A stretch of 64,000 bases of DNA from an uncultured Flavobacteriales bacterium (GTDB taxonomy: Bacteria > Bacteroidota > Bacteroidia > Flavobacteriales_D > Crocinitomicaceae), in contig CAJXJK010000008.1 in the NCBI GenBank assembly GCA_913054135.1, positions 1 through 64,000 on the forward strand, given 5' to 3'. The translations under genes were made by a program, and so were the position numbers. Of the stretch, positions 46,537 to 54,194 are shown piece after piece. The notes under the pieces are model-generated. The model made no database searches, was not told where the DNA came from, and saw only the letters and a list, made by a program, of their open reading frames with translations. Numbering within the stretch: the stretch's first letter is position 1; each line of letters opens with the position of its first letter.

Positions 46537-47109
46537 ATGGCAATTACAATTGATGAAGTAGTATCGAAATTGAAGCAAGGAAACGATAATTTCGTAGCTG
46601 ATAAATTAGACGGTAAATTACAGGATAGCACAAGGAGAGATCACTTGACATCAGGACAAGCACCTCACACTATCGTACTAAGTTGTGCGGACAGTAGAGT
46701 TGTACCTGAATTGGCTTTTGATTCTGGCTTAGGAGAGTTATTCGTTATAAGAGTTGCAGGAAATGTTGCAAACGTTTCTTCTGTTGCTTCTATTGAGTAT
46801 GCTGTTGCTCACTTAGGAACTCAAGTTATTGTTGTTATGGGACACGAAAGTTGTGGAGCCGTTACTGCTGCAGTTGCAGGAGGTGACAATGGACCAAACT
46901 TAAATACATTATTAGGATACATTAAGCCTGCCGTTGATGCATGTGGTTCAGGAGCTGACTTAGCAGATATCGTTAAGAAAAATACTGAATTAGTAAAAGG
47001 TGATTTAACTTCTAAATCTACTATCATTGCTGACGCAGTGAACTCTGGAAAAGTAGTTATCAAACCAGCCTATTACAACTTAGGTTCAGGAAAAGTAGAT
47101 TTCTTGTAA
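46537..47109 (+). CDS. Beta-class carbonic anhydrase
   Basis: This 190-residue cytoplasmic zinc enzyme interconverts carbon dioxide and bicarbonate. Zinc ligands are C50 and D52 with R54 in CADSRV, and H103 and C106 in GHESCG. The family regions FDSGLGELFVIRVAGNV and SIEYAVAHLGTQVIVV are present. No signal peptide is seen. It starts 40 bases after sufD on the same strand and ends at a strong terminator, so it may share the suf transcript. Confidence 0.95.
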   Translation: MAITIDEVVSKLKQGNDNFVADKLDGKLQDSTRRDHLTSGQAPHTIVLSCADSRVVPELAFDSGLGELFVIRVAGNVANVSSVASIEYAVAHLGTQVIVVMGHESCGAVTAAVAGGDNGPNLNTLLGYIKPAVDACGSGADLADIVKKNTELVKGDLTSKSTIIADAVNSGKVVIKPAYYNLGSGKVDFL

Positions 47110-47126
47110 TCGAAATAGAATTAATC

Positions 47127-47162
47127 AAAAAAAAGGCGACCATCACTGGTCGCCTTTTTTTA
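47127..47162. terminator. Bidirectional rho-independent terminator
   Basis: AAAAGGCGACCA (47131-47142) and TGGTCGCCTTTT (47147-47158) form a perfect 12-bp stem with a TCAC loop and long A and T tracts on both sides. It serves the carbonic anhydrase gene and the converging TonB receptor gene. Confidence 0.95.
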
Positions 47163-47180
47163 GTTTATAACCGAATAAAC

Positions 47181-49613
47181 CTAGAATTCGAATATTACAC
47201 CAATTGTTGGCGTTATTAAAGCACTTTGATTTGGAATTATTAACGGAACCGCATTAGAACCATCTGCTGCTAAAGCTGCTCCATCAGTTGTTTCAAATCC
47301 TGTATTATCTTCATTTCTCTTGAATGTATAGTATGAAGGAGATTCTTGTTTGAAAGCAGTGATGTTCTGAATATCTATATAGAAATCAAAACTTACTTTC
47401 TTCAAGTTTACAATCTTGTCCAATCTAAAATCTAACTGATTGAATGCACGTAACCTCTGTGAATTCACATTATTAAAATCAAGAACTCCATTACCTGTTA
47501 ATGCATAGGTTTGTTGAGAAGCATCTAAATCAAATGGAGTGAAAGGAGCACCACCAGCAAATCTATATTTCAATCCAAGTTTCCATCCTTTTCCAAAATT
47601 CCATCCAAATGTTGATGAGAACAAATGTTGACTGTCCCAAGCAGATGCAATGAGTTCTCCATCTGTACCTGAGAACAATGAACGCACATAAGTGTAGCTC
47701 ATCACATAAAAGATGTTCTTTACCAATTTTTGCTGCACAAACAGCTCAAATCCGTAGGTCTGTCCTCTTCCTATTGTTTGAACTTCTTCATTTCCTACTG
47801 CACCAAATTCAGAACCTTGGTTAGCCAATGAAATTCCTGTGGCAACAGAAACTGGATAATTCTTATAGTCCTTGTAAAAGCCTTCAGCTGTGATTCTTAT
47901 TCCGTCTTTCGGCAACCATTGCGCTCCTAAAACATAATGATCAGATTGAATGTAATCTAAATCTCTATTTACTAATACTCCACCTGCATCTCTATATCCT
48001 AGAGATGTGTAGGTAGGTATCTTGTAGTAGCTGCCTATTGAAGCAGTAATATCAATTTTTTCAGTCAGATGATAAGCCAGTGACAGTCGTGGAGAAATGG
48101 TTTCAAGAGGATTCAACCCTTTATCAGTGAAAGTATTCATATCACTTCTCACCCCTGCCGACACCAATAACTTCTTTTTGAAGAAGTTTTTTGACACTTG
48201 ACCAAAAGCTCCAAATTTTGCAAAGTCAATACTCGTTTGAGAATTAATAGCAATTTCAGGACTAATCAATGATCCGTCTGAACCGTAAACAGCATCTGAA
48301 AGTTTATTGTACAGCTCATAATTATACTTCACATATTGTGCAGCAACACCAAAAGAGTACTTCCACCCTTTCGTGTACTTGTTAAAATCAAACCTAAATT
48401 TATTTTCTATTTCTTGAGAATTCAGTAAAAAATTTCGAAATTCCTCTTCTCCATTTCTAGCATCTTGAAATTGATCTAATCGGTTATCAAACATATTTCT
48501 GCTCAAGGCCACATTCAAAAATCCACCATCAATTCTCTTATTAATAGAGAGTCCTGTTGTATAATTCCATTGTGTAATAAACGGCAATGATCTTCTTAAA
48601 TATTCGGTCTCATCATTATCTTCTTTTGTGGCCGCGAAATTGAATCTATCAAAAGCACCCAAACCCAAAATATTTATCGTGGTTTTGTTATCTGGTCTGA
48701 AAGTAGTTTTGAATTGATAATCAGTAAAATTAGGTCGGATTGGTAGGTCAATCAATGTAAATAGTAAATCAAGATAAGACGTTCTCCCCGAAAGTAAAAA
48801 ATCATTCTTTTTCCCCATTGGTCCTTCTAAAGTCACTACACTTTCAGTGAAACTTGCTCTCAAATTACCTGATAGCTTCTCTCTATTTCCTTGTCTTTGT
48901 TTAATTACAAAAGTTGAGGCAAGTGCGTTATCGTAACGTGCATCAAATGCAGATGAGCTGAGTTTTAAATCTTCAATAAACGAAACATTCAATATTCCTT
49001 GAGCCCCACCTGAAGATCCTTGGGTTTGAAAATGATTCAATACCGGAATCTCGATTCCGTCTAGGTAATAGACATTCTCGTTTGGAGCGCCACCTCTAAT
49101 AATAATGTCATTTCTCTGCGCACCACCTGATGAACCACCTACACCTGGCAAGGTTTGAACCACTTTAGAAACATCAAAATTTCCTCCAGGGTTAGATTCA
49201 ATTTCAACTGAGGTTAACTTTTGAACCGAAAGTGGAGTTACCATATCGGTTGTTCTGGCAATCTTATCATTTTGATAAACAACATCCACTTTATCTAATT
49301 CAGAACTGGATTGATCTAATTCAAAATTCACCGTTTCGGCGTTTCCTGAAGAAACAGGAATATTAAATTTCTTAGCTGCTTCATAGCCTACAAAAGAGAC
49401 CCTTAATGTGTAAGTGCCAACCGGTAATTCAAGTTTATAGTTACCATCAATATCTGCGATTGCACCTTTCTCAGTTCCTTCAACAAAAACTTTTGAAAAA
49501 GCCAGTGGAGCTTTCGTGTTTAAATCTATGACTTGTCCTTGGATGGTTCCAAGGTTTTGAGAATTGGCAGAAAAGCCTACCAAGAGTAAAATTATTATTA
49601 ATACATTTTTCAT
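47181..49613 (-). CDS. TonB-dependent receptor with carboxypeptidase-like regulatory domain
   Basis: The protein has 810 residues from the ATG at 49613, which puts the signal peptide (MKNVLIIILLLVGFSANSQ) first. An ATG seven codons upstream is the alternative. A carboxypeptidase-like domain (GTIQGQVIDLNTKAPLAFSK) is followed by a plug (QRNDIIIRGGAPNENVYYLD, DALASTFVIKQRQGNRE) and a barrel ending LITPTIGVIFEF. The FSANS signal and the plug resemble the receptor at 55429-57792. No SusD partner or riboswitch is visible, so the substrate is unknown. Confidence 0.92.
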   Translation of the reverse strand: MKNVLIIILLLVGFSANSQNLGTIQGQVIDLNTKAPLAFSKVFVEGTEKGAIADIDGNYKLELPVGTYTLRVSFVGYEAAKKFNIPVSSGNAETVNFELDQSSSELDKVDVVYQNDKIARTTDMVTPLSVQKLTSVEIESNPGGNFDVSKVVQTLPGVGGSSGGAQRNDIIIRGGAPNENVYYLDGIEIPVLNHFQTQGSSGGAQGILNVSFIEDLKLSSSAFDARYDNALASTFVIKQRQGNREKLSGNLRASFTESVVTLEGPMGKKNDFLLSGRTSYLDLLFTLIDLPIRPNFTDYQFKTTFRPDNKTTINILGLGAFDRFNFAATKEDNDETEYLRRSLPFITQWNYTTGLSINKRIDGGFLNVALSRNMFDNRLDQFQDARNGEEEFRNFLLNSQEIENKFRFDFNKYTKGWKYSFGVAAQYVKYNYELYNKLSDAVYGSDGSLISPEIAINSQTSIDFAKFGAFGQVSKNFFKKKLLVSAGVRSDMNTFTDKGLNPLETISPRLSLAYHLTEKIDITASIGSYYKIPTYTSLGYRDAGGVLVNRDLDYIQSDHYVLGAQWLPKDGIRITAEGFYKDYKNYPVSVATGISLANQGSEFGAVGNEEVQTIGRGQTYGFELFVQQKLVKNIFYVMSYTYVRSLFSGTDGELIASAWDSQHLFSSTFGWNFGKGWKLGLKYRFAGGAPFTPFDLDASQQTYALTGNGVLDFNNVNSQRLRAFNQLDFRLDKIVNLKKVSFDFYIDIQNITAFKQESPSYYTFKRNEDNTGFETTDGAALAADGSNAVPLIIPNQSALITPTIGVIFEF

Positions 49614-49672
49614 TGCTTTGGGCATTGATTTCATTTAGAACAATCAAAGGCTCGAGAAAGTTCAATGAACTA

Positions 49673-50515
49673 CTACTGAATAAATGTTCTTTGCCCGTAT
49701 TCCAAAATTTTCTTGGTAGTTGTTTTCAAACTCAAAGTATCAACTTGAATAGATTCTGAATTACATTTCTCCTTACAAATGCGAGCTATCTCTGGAGCTT
49801 CTAATCTTGGGGAGTATGTGTTAGCTATAATGAAACCATTGTCATTTTTTAACTGAAGGGCAGTCTCTAACAGTTCAGGAAATTTATTTTCAATCTTCCA
49901 TCTTTCTTTCTTAGCGCCTATTCCAAATGCTGGCGGATCCATGATGATTCCGTCATATTTGTGACCGCGCTTCACTTCCCTTTGAGCAAATTTCAATGCA
50001 TCTTCTAATACCCAATGGATATCAGCTAGTCCAGACGACTCCATATTCTCTCTTCCCCAACTGATTACTTGTTTGACAGAATCTACATGAAAAACATCAG
50101 CTCCTTTCGCTCTTGCAACTACAGAAGCTGCTCCTGTATATCCAAATAAGTTGAGGATTCGATCACCTTCTTGAACATGATTTTCAATGAACTCCCAATT
50201 TGCTTGTTGTTCAGGAAACACGCCAACATGCTTAAACTTGGTTAGATGTAAATGCAATTTCACATCATTATATGCAATGGTCCATTCCGGATTACCTTCT
50301 CCTTTAAGTACCTTCCACTCTCCTTTAGATTTAGTCTCTTCAATGAATTCGAAGTGAGCTTTCTTTTGCCATTCATTTTTTGACAAGATTGGTGTGAAGT
50401 AGGCATTACGATCAGGTCTTATGGTGATAACATCACCCCAACGCTCTAATTTACGATCGCCCCCAGCATCTATTAATTCGTAATCGGCCCAATGTTGTGC
50501 AAAAAGTCTTGACAT
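49673..50515 (-). CDS. Class I SAM-dependent methyltransferase (RlmI/RlmK-like)
   Basis: The protein has 280 residues. The AdoMet-binding region is ILNLFGYTGAASVVARAKGAD, with the acidic loop in VFHVDSVKQVISW and the catalytic-type motif DPPAFG in GIIMDPPAFGIGAKKERW. This order matches 23S rRNA cytosine methyltransferases of the RlmI/RlmK group, but the N-terminal PUA domain is missing and replaced by about 90 residues of unrelated beta-rich sequence. It therefore probably modifies RNA, with the target unknown. Confidence 0.87.
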   Translation of the reverse strand: MSRLFAQHWADYELIDAGGDRKLERWGDVITIRPDRNAYFTPILSKNEWQKKAHFEFIEETKSKGEWKVLKGEGNPEWTIAYNDVKLHLHLTKFKHVGVFPEQQANWEFIENHVQEGDRILNLFGYTGAASVVARAKGADVFHVDSVKQVISWGRENMESSGLADIHWVLEDALKFAQREVKRGHKYDGIIMDPPAFGIGAKKERWKIENKFPELLETALQLKNDNGFIIANTYSPRLEAPEIARICKEKCNSESIQVDTLSLKTTTKKILEYGQRTFIQ

Positions 50516-50585
50516 GATGCGAAGGTAATGTTTAAGCCTAAATGATAGCTGAAATAACTATTTTTGACTGAGAAGTAAATAATAT

Positions 50586-51140
50586 ATGGCACAACTGATT
50601 AAAACGGCGTACGAAATTAAAGAATGGTCTGGCGGCACTACAACTGAGATATTCATTTATCCTGAAGGTGCTGAATACGATCAAAGAAACTTTAGTTTCA
50701 GATTAAGCACGGCATCTGTTGAAATTGACGAAACAACATTCACTTCTCTTCCTGGAGTCAAAAGAACTTTAATGGTATTACATGGCAAGATGGAATTATC
50801 TCATGAAGGTCATCACACCAAAATGCTTCAAGAACATGATGTGGATGAATTTGATGGCGGATGGAAAACAACATCAAAAGGTAAATGCATTGATTTTAAT
50901 TTAATGTGCAAAGGAGAAACTTCTGGTAAACTCAGAGGGTTTGCTATCGAAAAAAATAGATTCAAAGAATTTAAGGTAAGCGGTAAATTGAATTTCATAT
51001 ATGTGACTGGGGGAAGTATAACAATCAACCGAAAAACATACCATCCGGGAGCTTTAGTTAGAATCAAGTTAGAAGCCATCATTCAATTACAAGCCAAAGA
51101 ACACTGTGATTTTATTGTGGCCGAAATCTTTAATCCGTAA
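50586..51140 (+). CDS. HutD/Ves family cupin-like protein
   Basis: The protein has 184 residues. The family signature EWSGGTTTEIFIYPEG is followed by FSFRLSTASVEIDETTFTSL and PGVKRTLMVLHGKMELSHEG, typical of HutD/Ves double-stranded beta-helix proteins. HutD is linked to histidine utilisation in some bacteria, and Ves is a cold- and environment-related protein in E. coli. No histidine catabolism genes are near, so the role is open. It starts a plus-strand run and is 2 bases upstream of the next gene. Confidence 0.85.
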   Translation: MAQLIKTAYEIKEWSGGTTTEIFIYPEGAEYDQRNFSFRLSTASVEIDETTFTSLPGVKRTLMVLHGKMELSHEGHHTKMLQEHDVDEFDGGWKTTSKGKCIDFNLMCKGETSGKLRGFAIEKNRFKEFKVSGKLNFIYVTGGSITINRKTYHPGALVRIKLEAIIQLQAKEHCDFIVAEIFNP

Positions 51141-51142
51141 TT

Positions 51143-51460
51143 ATGTTTGTAGCTGTTTATTACTTCAGAGTAAAACCCAATTGTGAGAAAGCATTTATAA
51201 AATCTTGGGAAGATCTCACAAAATTGATTTACGAATTTGAAAATAGCCTTGGGTCTCGCATTCACCGAAAAAGCGAAAATGAGTTCATTGCTTACGCTCA
51301 ATGGCCAGACAAAAACACCTGGGAGAATTCTGGATCAAACATGCCCGAATCTGCTAGTCCAATTCGGAAAATAATGAAAGAGAGTTGCGAAGAAATACGG
51401 ACAGATCATGAGCTTGAAATGATGAGTGATTTCTTAGAAGACAATCACTTTAATTCTTAA
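51143..51460 (+). CDS. Dimeric alpha-beta barrel (ABM-like) protein
   Basis: This 105-residue cytoplasmic protein follows the pattern MFVAVYYFRVKPNCEKAFIKSWEDLTKLIYEF, then LGSRIHRKSENEFIAYAQWP and DKNTWENSG, which fits the antibiotic biosynthesis monooxygenase/dimeric alpha-beta barrel fold. Members include quinol oxygenases, heme-degrading enzymes and simple binding proteins, so no reaction is assigned. It is tightly spaced between the HutD-like gene (2 bases) and the metalloprotease gene (9 bases). Confidence 0.75.
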   Translation: MFVAVYYFRVKPNCEKAFIKSWEDLTKLIYEFENSLGSRIHRKSENEFIAYAQWPDKNTWENSGSNMPESASPIRKIMKESCEEIRTDHELEMMSDFLEDNHFNS

Positions 51461-51469
51461 ATTAAAGAA

Positions 51470-52453
51470 GTGAAAAACATTCTTTTCTATATTGGTTTCA
51501 TGGCTATTGGTACAATCGGCGGTTGTGTTTGGCATAAATCCCTCCATTCTGAAAAGCAAGCAAGCTCTGAGCCTACCCCAAACCCAAAAGAGCTAAAGGA
51601 TCATCTCAGATATTTAGAAAGTACTTTAGATACCATGCATGATGTAAAGCCAAATCCAATACCAGGTGAATGGCTTTATCACAACAAAGAAATGCAGCAA
51701 TATCCGCACCAATATCTTGCAGCTCATCCCAGCATATTAGAGGAGAAAAGAAATAAAATTTACATTCAACCAATTGGTGGCTTCACAAAAGCGCAATGGA
51801 AAATACTTGGTGTCACTGCAGATTATCTTGAAGTCTTTTATGAAGTAGATGTTACTGTCATGGATTCTATCTCAGTTGAAAGAGTTCCTAAAAAGAACAG
51901 AAGATTAAATGATAAAGGTGAGACGCAATTACAAACCACCTACATAATGAACAAAATCCTCACGCCAGATTTACCAAAAGACGCTAGAGGCTATATGGGA
52001 TTCACTGCTTACGACCTTTACCCTGATGAAAATTACAACTTCGTTTTTGGTCAAGGAAAATTGGGAGGAAATGTAGGCATCTATTCTTTAAATAGATTCG
52101 GATATCCTGATTGGGATTCTACCGAATATCATATGTGCTTGAAAAGAACTTTAAAAGTTGCCTCTCATGAACTTGGTCATATTTTTGGATTTAGACATTG
52201 CGTGGATTATCAGTGCGTAATGAACGGCTCAAACACCATGGACGAAACTGATCGAAAGCCTGTATATCTCTGTCCACTAGACATGCTAAAAGTAACACAA
52301 GGAATGGGCATTGACGAAGTTTACAGATTCAATAAACTAGAATCTTTCTGGAGAGCAAAGGGCTACGAAAATGAAGCCAACTTTTATAGGGATTGTGCTC
52401 ATCTTTTAGAGACAAATACCAACCGAAGAGAAGGTGGCATCCACAATAATTAA
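51470..52453 (+). CDS. Archaemetzincin-like zinc metalloprotease, lipoprotein
   Basis: The protein has 327 residues from a GTG start at 51470. A lipoprotein-type signal (TIGGC) anchors it to the envelope. The zinc motif HELGHIFGFRHC is followed by VDYQCVMNGSN and YLCPLD, the arrangement of archaemetzincins (M54): three His ligands plus a Cys-based structural zinc site. The last Cys of the usual CxxC is replaced by Asp. Archaemetzincins are rare in bacteria and have no established physiological substrate. It lies directly upstream of the SigZ-type sigma gene. Confidence 0.85.
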   Translation: MKNILFYIGFMAIGTIGGCVWHKSLHSEKQASSEPTPNPKELKDHLRYLESTLDTMHDVKPNPIPGEWLYHNKEMQQYPHQYLAAHPSILEEKRNKIYIQPIGGFTKAQWKILGVTADYLEVFYEVDVTVMDSISVERVPKKNRRLNDKGETQLQTTYIMNKILTPDLPKDARGYMGFTAYDLYPDENYNFVFGQGKLGGNVGIYSLNRFGYPDWDSTEYHMCLKRTLKVASHELGHIFGFRHCVDYQCVMNGSNTMDETDRKPVYLCPLDMLKVTQGMGIDEVYRFNKLESFWRAKGYENEANFYRDCAHLLETNTNRREGGIHNN

Positions 52454-52460
52454 TTTTCAT

Positions 52461-52492
52461 TGCATCTTTTTCTAACTTATACGTCTACATAA
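52461..52492 (+). promoter_or_regulatory. Putative ECF promoter in front of the SigZ-type gene
   Basis: TGCATCT (52461-52467), 14 bases, CGTCT (52482-52486), 2 bases and ATAA (52489-52492) match, with identical spacing, the motif at 53041-53072. The pair suggests that the sigma factor transcribes its own gene. The motif ends four bases before the ATG, so the transcript would be leaderless or nearly so. Confidence 0.7.
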
Positions 52493-52495
52493 TTG

Positions 52496-53032
52496 ATGAC
52501 TATAAAAACAGAACATATTTGGAAAGATTTTGAAAATAAGCTCTTGGGGTTTATAAAGTCAAGGGTTTCTGATAATGAAATTTCAAAAGATATTTTACAA
52601 GATGTTTTTGTGAAAATTCATTTGAACATTGGCAGTTTAAAATCAACTGATAGATTGAGCTCTTGGGTATATCAAATTACCCGAAATGCAATAATAGACT
52701 ATTACCGTAAAAAGAAAATTCAAACAGATAAAATTCCCGAGGTTCCTGAAAATTTAGAAGACGATAATTTAAATGCCGACTTTTACGGCTGTCTCAAATC
52801 TCACTTGAACCAATTATCAGAACAAGACAAAAAAGCAATCATCCAAACTTCGTACAAAAAGGTGAGCCAAAAAGATTTTGCTATTCAAGAAGGCATTTCA
52901 TACACGGCTGCAAAATCTAGGGTTCAACGAGCACGAAAAAAGCTGAATGACCTATTCGTTGGATGCTGTCAAATTCAAACAGATAAATATGGGAACATAA
53001 TTTCTTCTGAGAATGAAGATTGTAATTGTTAA
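52496..53032 (+). CDS. sigZ: SigZ-type ECF RNA polymerase sigma factor
   Basis: The protein has 178 residues from the ATG at 52496; a TTG directly before it is less likely. Sigma-2 is at about 8-75 (EISKDILQDVFVKIHLNIGSL, NAIIDYYRKKK) and sigma-4 at about 105-155 (LSEQDKKAIIQTSYKKVSQKDFA). Past sigma-4 there is a tail with CC (near residue 158) and a terminal CNC, in FVGCCQIQTDKYGNIISS. This pattern is characteristic of the SigZ branch and could bind metal or form disulfides. The same promoter-like motif precedes this gene and the cysteine-rich peptide behind it. No anti-sigma gene is adjacent. Confidence 0.9.
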   Translation: MTIKTEHIWKDFENKLLGFIKSRVSDNEISKDILQDVFVKIHLNIGSLKSTDRLSSWVYQITRNAIIDYYRKKKIQTDKIPEVPENLEDDNLNADFYGCLKSHLNQLSEQDKKAIIQTSYKKVSQKDFAIQEGISYTAAKSRVQRARKKLNDLFVGCCQIQTDKYGNIISSENEDCNC

Positions 53033-53040
53033 ACCAATTA

Positions 53041-53072
53041 TGCGTCCTTTTTAAAAAGTTCCGTCTCTATAA
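53041..53072 (+). promoter_or_regulatory. Putative ECF promoter in front of the cysteine-rich peptide gene
   Basis: TGCGTCC (53041-53047), 14 bases, CGTCT (53062-53066), 2 bases and ATAA (53069-53072) are the same elements at the same spacing as upstream of the sigma gene. The motif begins 8 bases after the sigma stop and leaves a leader of about 30 bases before the peptide ATG. Confidence 0.7.
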
Positions 53073-53104
53073 ATGACACTAAAGTCAAACTAAAAAATAG
53101 AGAT

Positions 53105-53227
53105 ATGAATAATCAAAAAGAAGAATGCAAATGCGAAAACTGTCAATGCACTCCACAAAACGATTGCGGATGTAATTGTCAAGCTTCAACTCAAAGTTGC
53201 TGTTCAACAAGCAGCTCTTGTTGCTAA
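53105..53227 (+). CDS. Cysteine-rich micropeptide, metallothionein-like
   Basis: This 40-residue protein contains 11 cysteines (residues 8, 10, 13, 15, 21, 23, 25, 32, 33, 39, 40). They are arranged as CKCENCQC, CGCNC, CC and CC, with many Gln, Asn and Ser and no signal peptide. The density and C-x-C spacing suggest metal-thiolate binding, as in metallothioneins, though I cannot assign a known family. It is flanked by its own promoter-like motif, shared with sigZ, and by a perfect terminator seven bases past the stop, so it is a credible gene despite its size. The cysteine tail of the sigma factor suggests a common signal such as copper, zinc, arsenic or thiol stress. Confidence 0.75.
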   Translation: MNNQKEECKCENCQCTPQNDCGCNCQASTQSCCSTSSSCC

Positions 53228-53233
53228 AGGATC

Positions 53234-53260
53234 AGGCCTCAGAAATGAGGCCTTTTTTTT
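53234..53260 (+). terminator. Rho-independent terminator after the cysteine-rich peptide
   Basis: AGGCCTCA (53234-53241), loop GAAA and TGAGGCCT (53246-53253) form a perfect 8-bp stem followed by eight T. It ends the plus-strand run. Confidence 0.95.
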
Positions 53261-53325
53261 GTGGGTTAAATGGTAAAATCCGTATCTTTAATCTAGGTTA
53301 AATTAAAGCAAAAGATATGCATTAA

Positions 53326-54105
53326 CTACAAATTCAATTTCCCTTTCAAATCTTCTTTCAAATCAGCCGAAAACAAAGGGCGCCCAAATGCTGGTTCATT
53401 CAGTTTCATTTCAACGAAACTCGTTTCATCCATAGGTGAGTAGAGGCTATCATGATCTGCATCAATTCTTGTTTTCACCAAAATCTTTTGACTCTCTTTA
53501 TAGTAAAAGTAATCAGCAAACTGTTCTTGATCTGGCGTGACTTGAATCAAGGTATCTCCATCTAATGGCGAAACATAAAGAGAGACAGGATCTAAAGCAT
53601 TGAATGCCGTATCTTGATTATAATCTTCTTTTACTAAGCGATAAAAGATGAGTGGATTTTCAAATTCTTTATGAATCGCAAATGATAAAATATGGAGCGT
53701 ATCTTCTTCTCCGACTAAAGGATAAGATTCTCCGCTATCAATGTCATAGAATAATATATTCGTAATGTCAAAATCTTGATTATTCGGATTGATATATTCT
53801 ACTTTCGCGTTCGTGTCCCATGTATATCCTGTATTGTTAGCACAAAAACTGAGGTCGCTAACGGTAGTTGTCCATGTCAATGCGCCATCTAATTCAACAG
53901 GTGGTTCAGTTACTTCAGGACGATAAGAAGTTCCTATCGGGAACATCAATTGATTCTCTAATCCACAATCTAAGGGATCACCAATCACCAACGATTTAAT
54001 TTTCTTGACTGGCTCAGGCTTCTCTTCAGGTTCAACTTCAATGACTTTTTGGCTACAAGAAGCCAACATTAGACTCGCAATAGCGATTGCACTTAACTTT
54101 TTCAT
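53326..54105 (-). CDS. Lipoprotein of unknown function
   Basis: The protein has 259 residues with a lipoprotein signal (SLMLASC, Cys 16). After a Glu/Pro-rich linker (VIEVEPEEKPEPVKK) the mature domain is mostly beta strand with three scattered Cys or Trp pairs (LDCGLENQLMFPIGTSY, LSFCANNTGYTWDTNAK) and an acidic stretch DADHDSLYSPMDE. No family is recognised. It is followed on the same strand by nothing until the sigZ region and preceded by an esterase gene 89 bases upstream. Confidence 0.75.
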   Translation of the reverse strand: MKKLSAIAIASLMLASCSQKVIEVEPEEKPEPVKKIKSLVIGDPLDCGLENQLMFPIGTSYRPEVTEPPVELDGALTWTTTVSDLSFCANNTGYTWDTNAKVEYINPNNQDFDITNILFYDIDSGESYPLVGEEDTLHILSFAIHKEFENPLIFYRLVKEDYNQDTAFNALDPVSLYVSPLDGDTLIQVTPDQEQFADYFYYKESQKILVKTRIDADHDSLYSPMDETSFVEMKLNEPAFGRPLFSADLKEDLKGKLNL

Positions 54106-54194
54106 AATTCAGAATATTAGGTTTGGCCAAATTAGACCAAACTCAATTCTCAAATATTAAAGTTTTGTTAAAGCTTGTTATAGAGATGTTAAGT

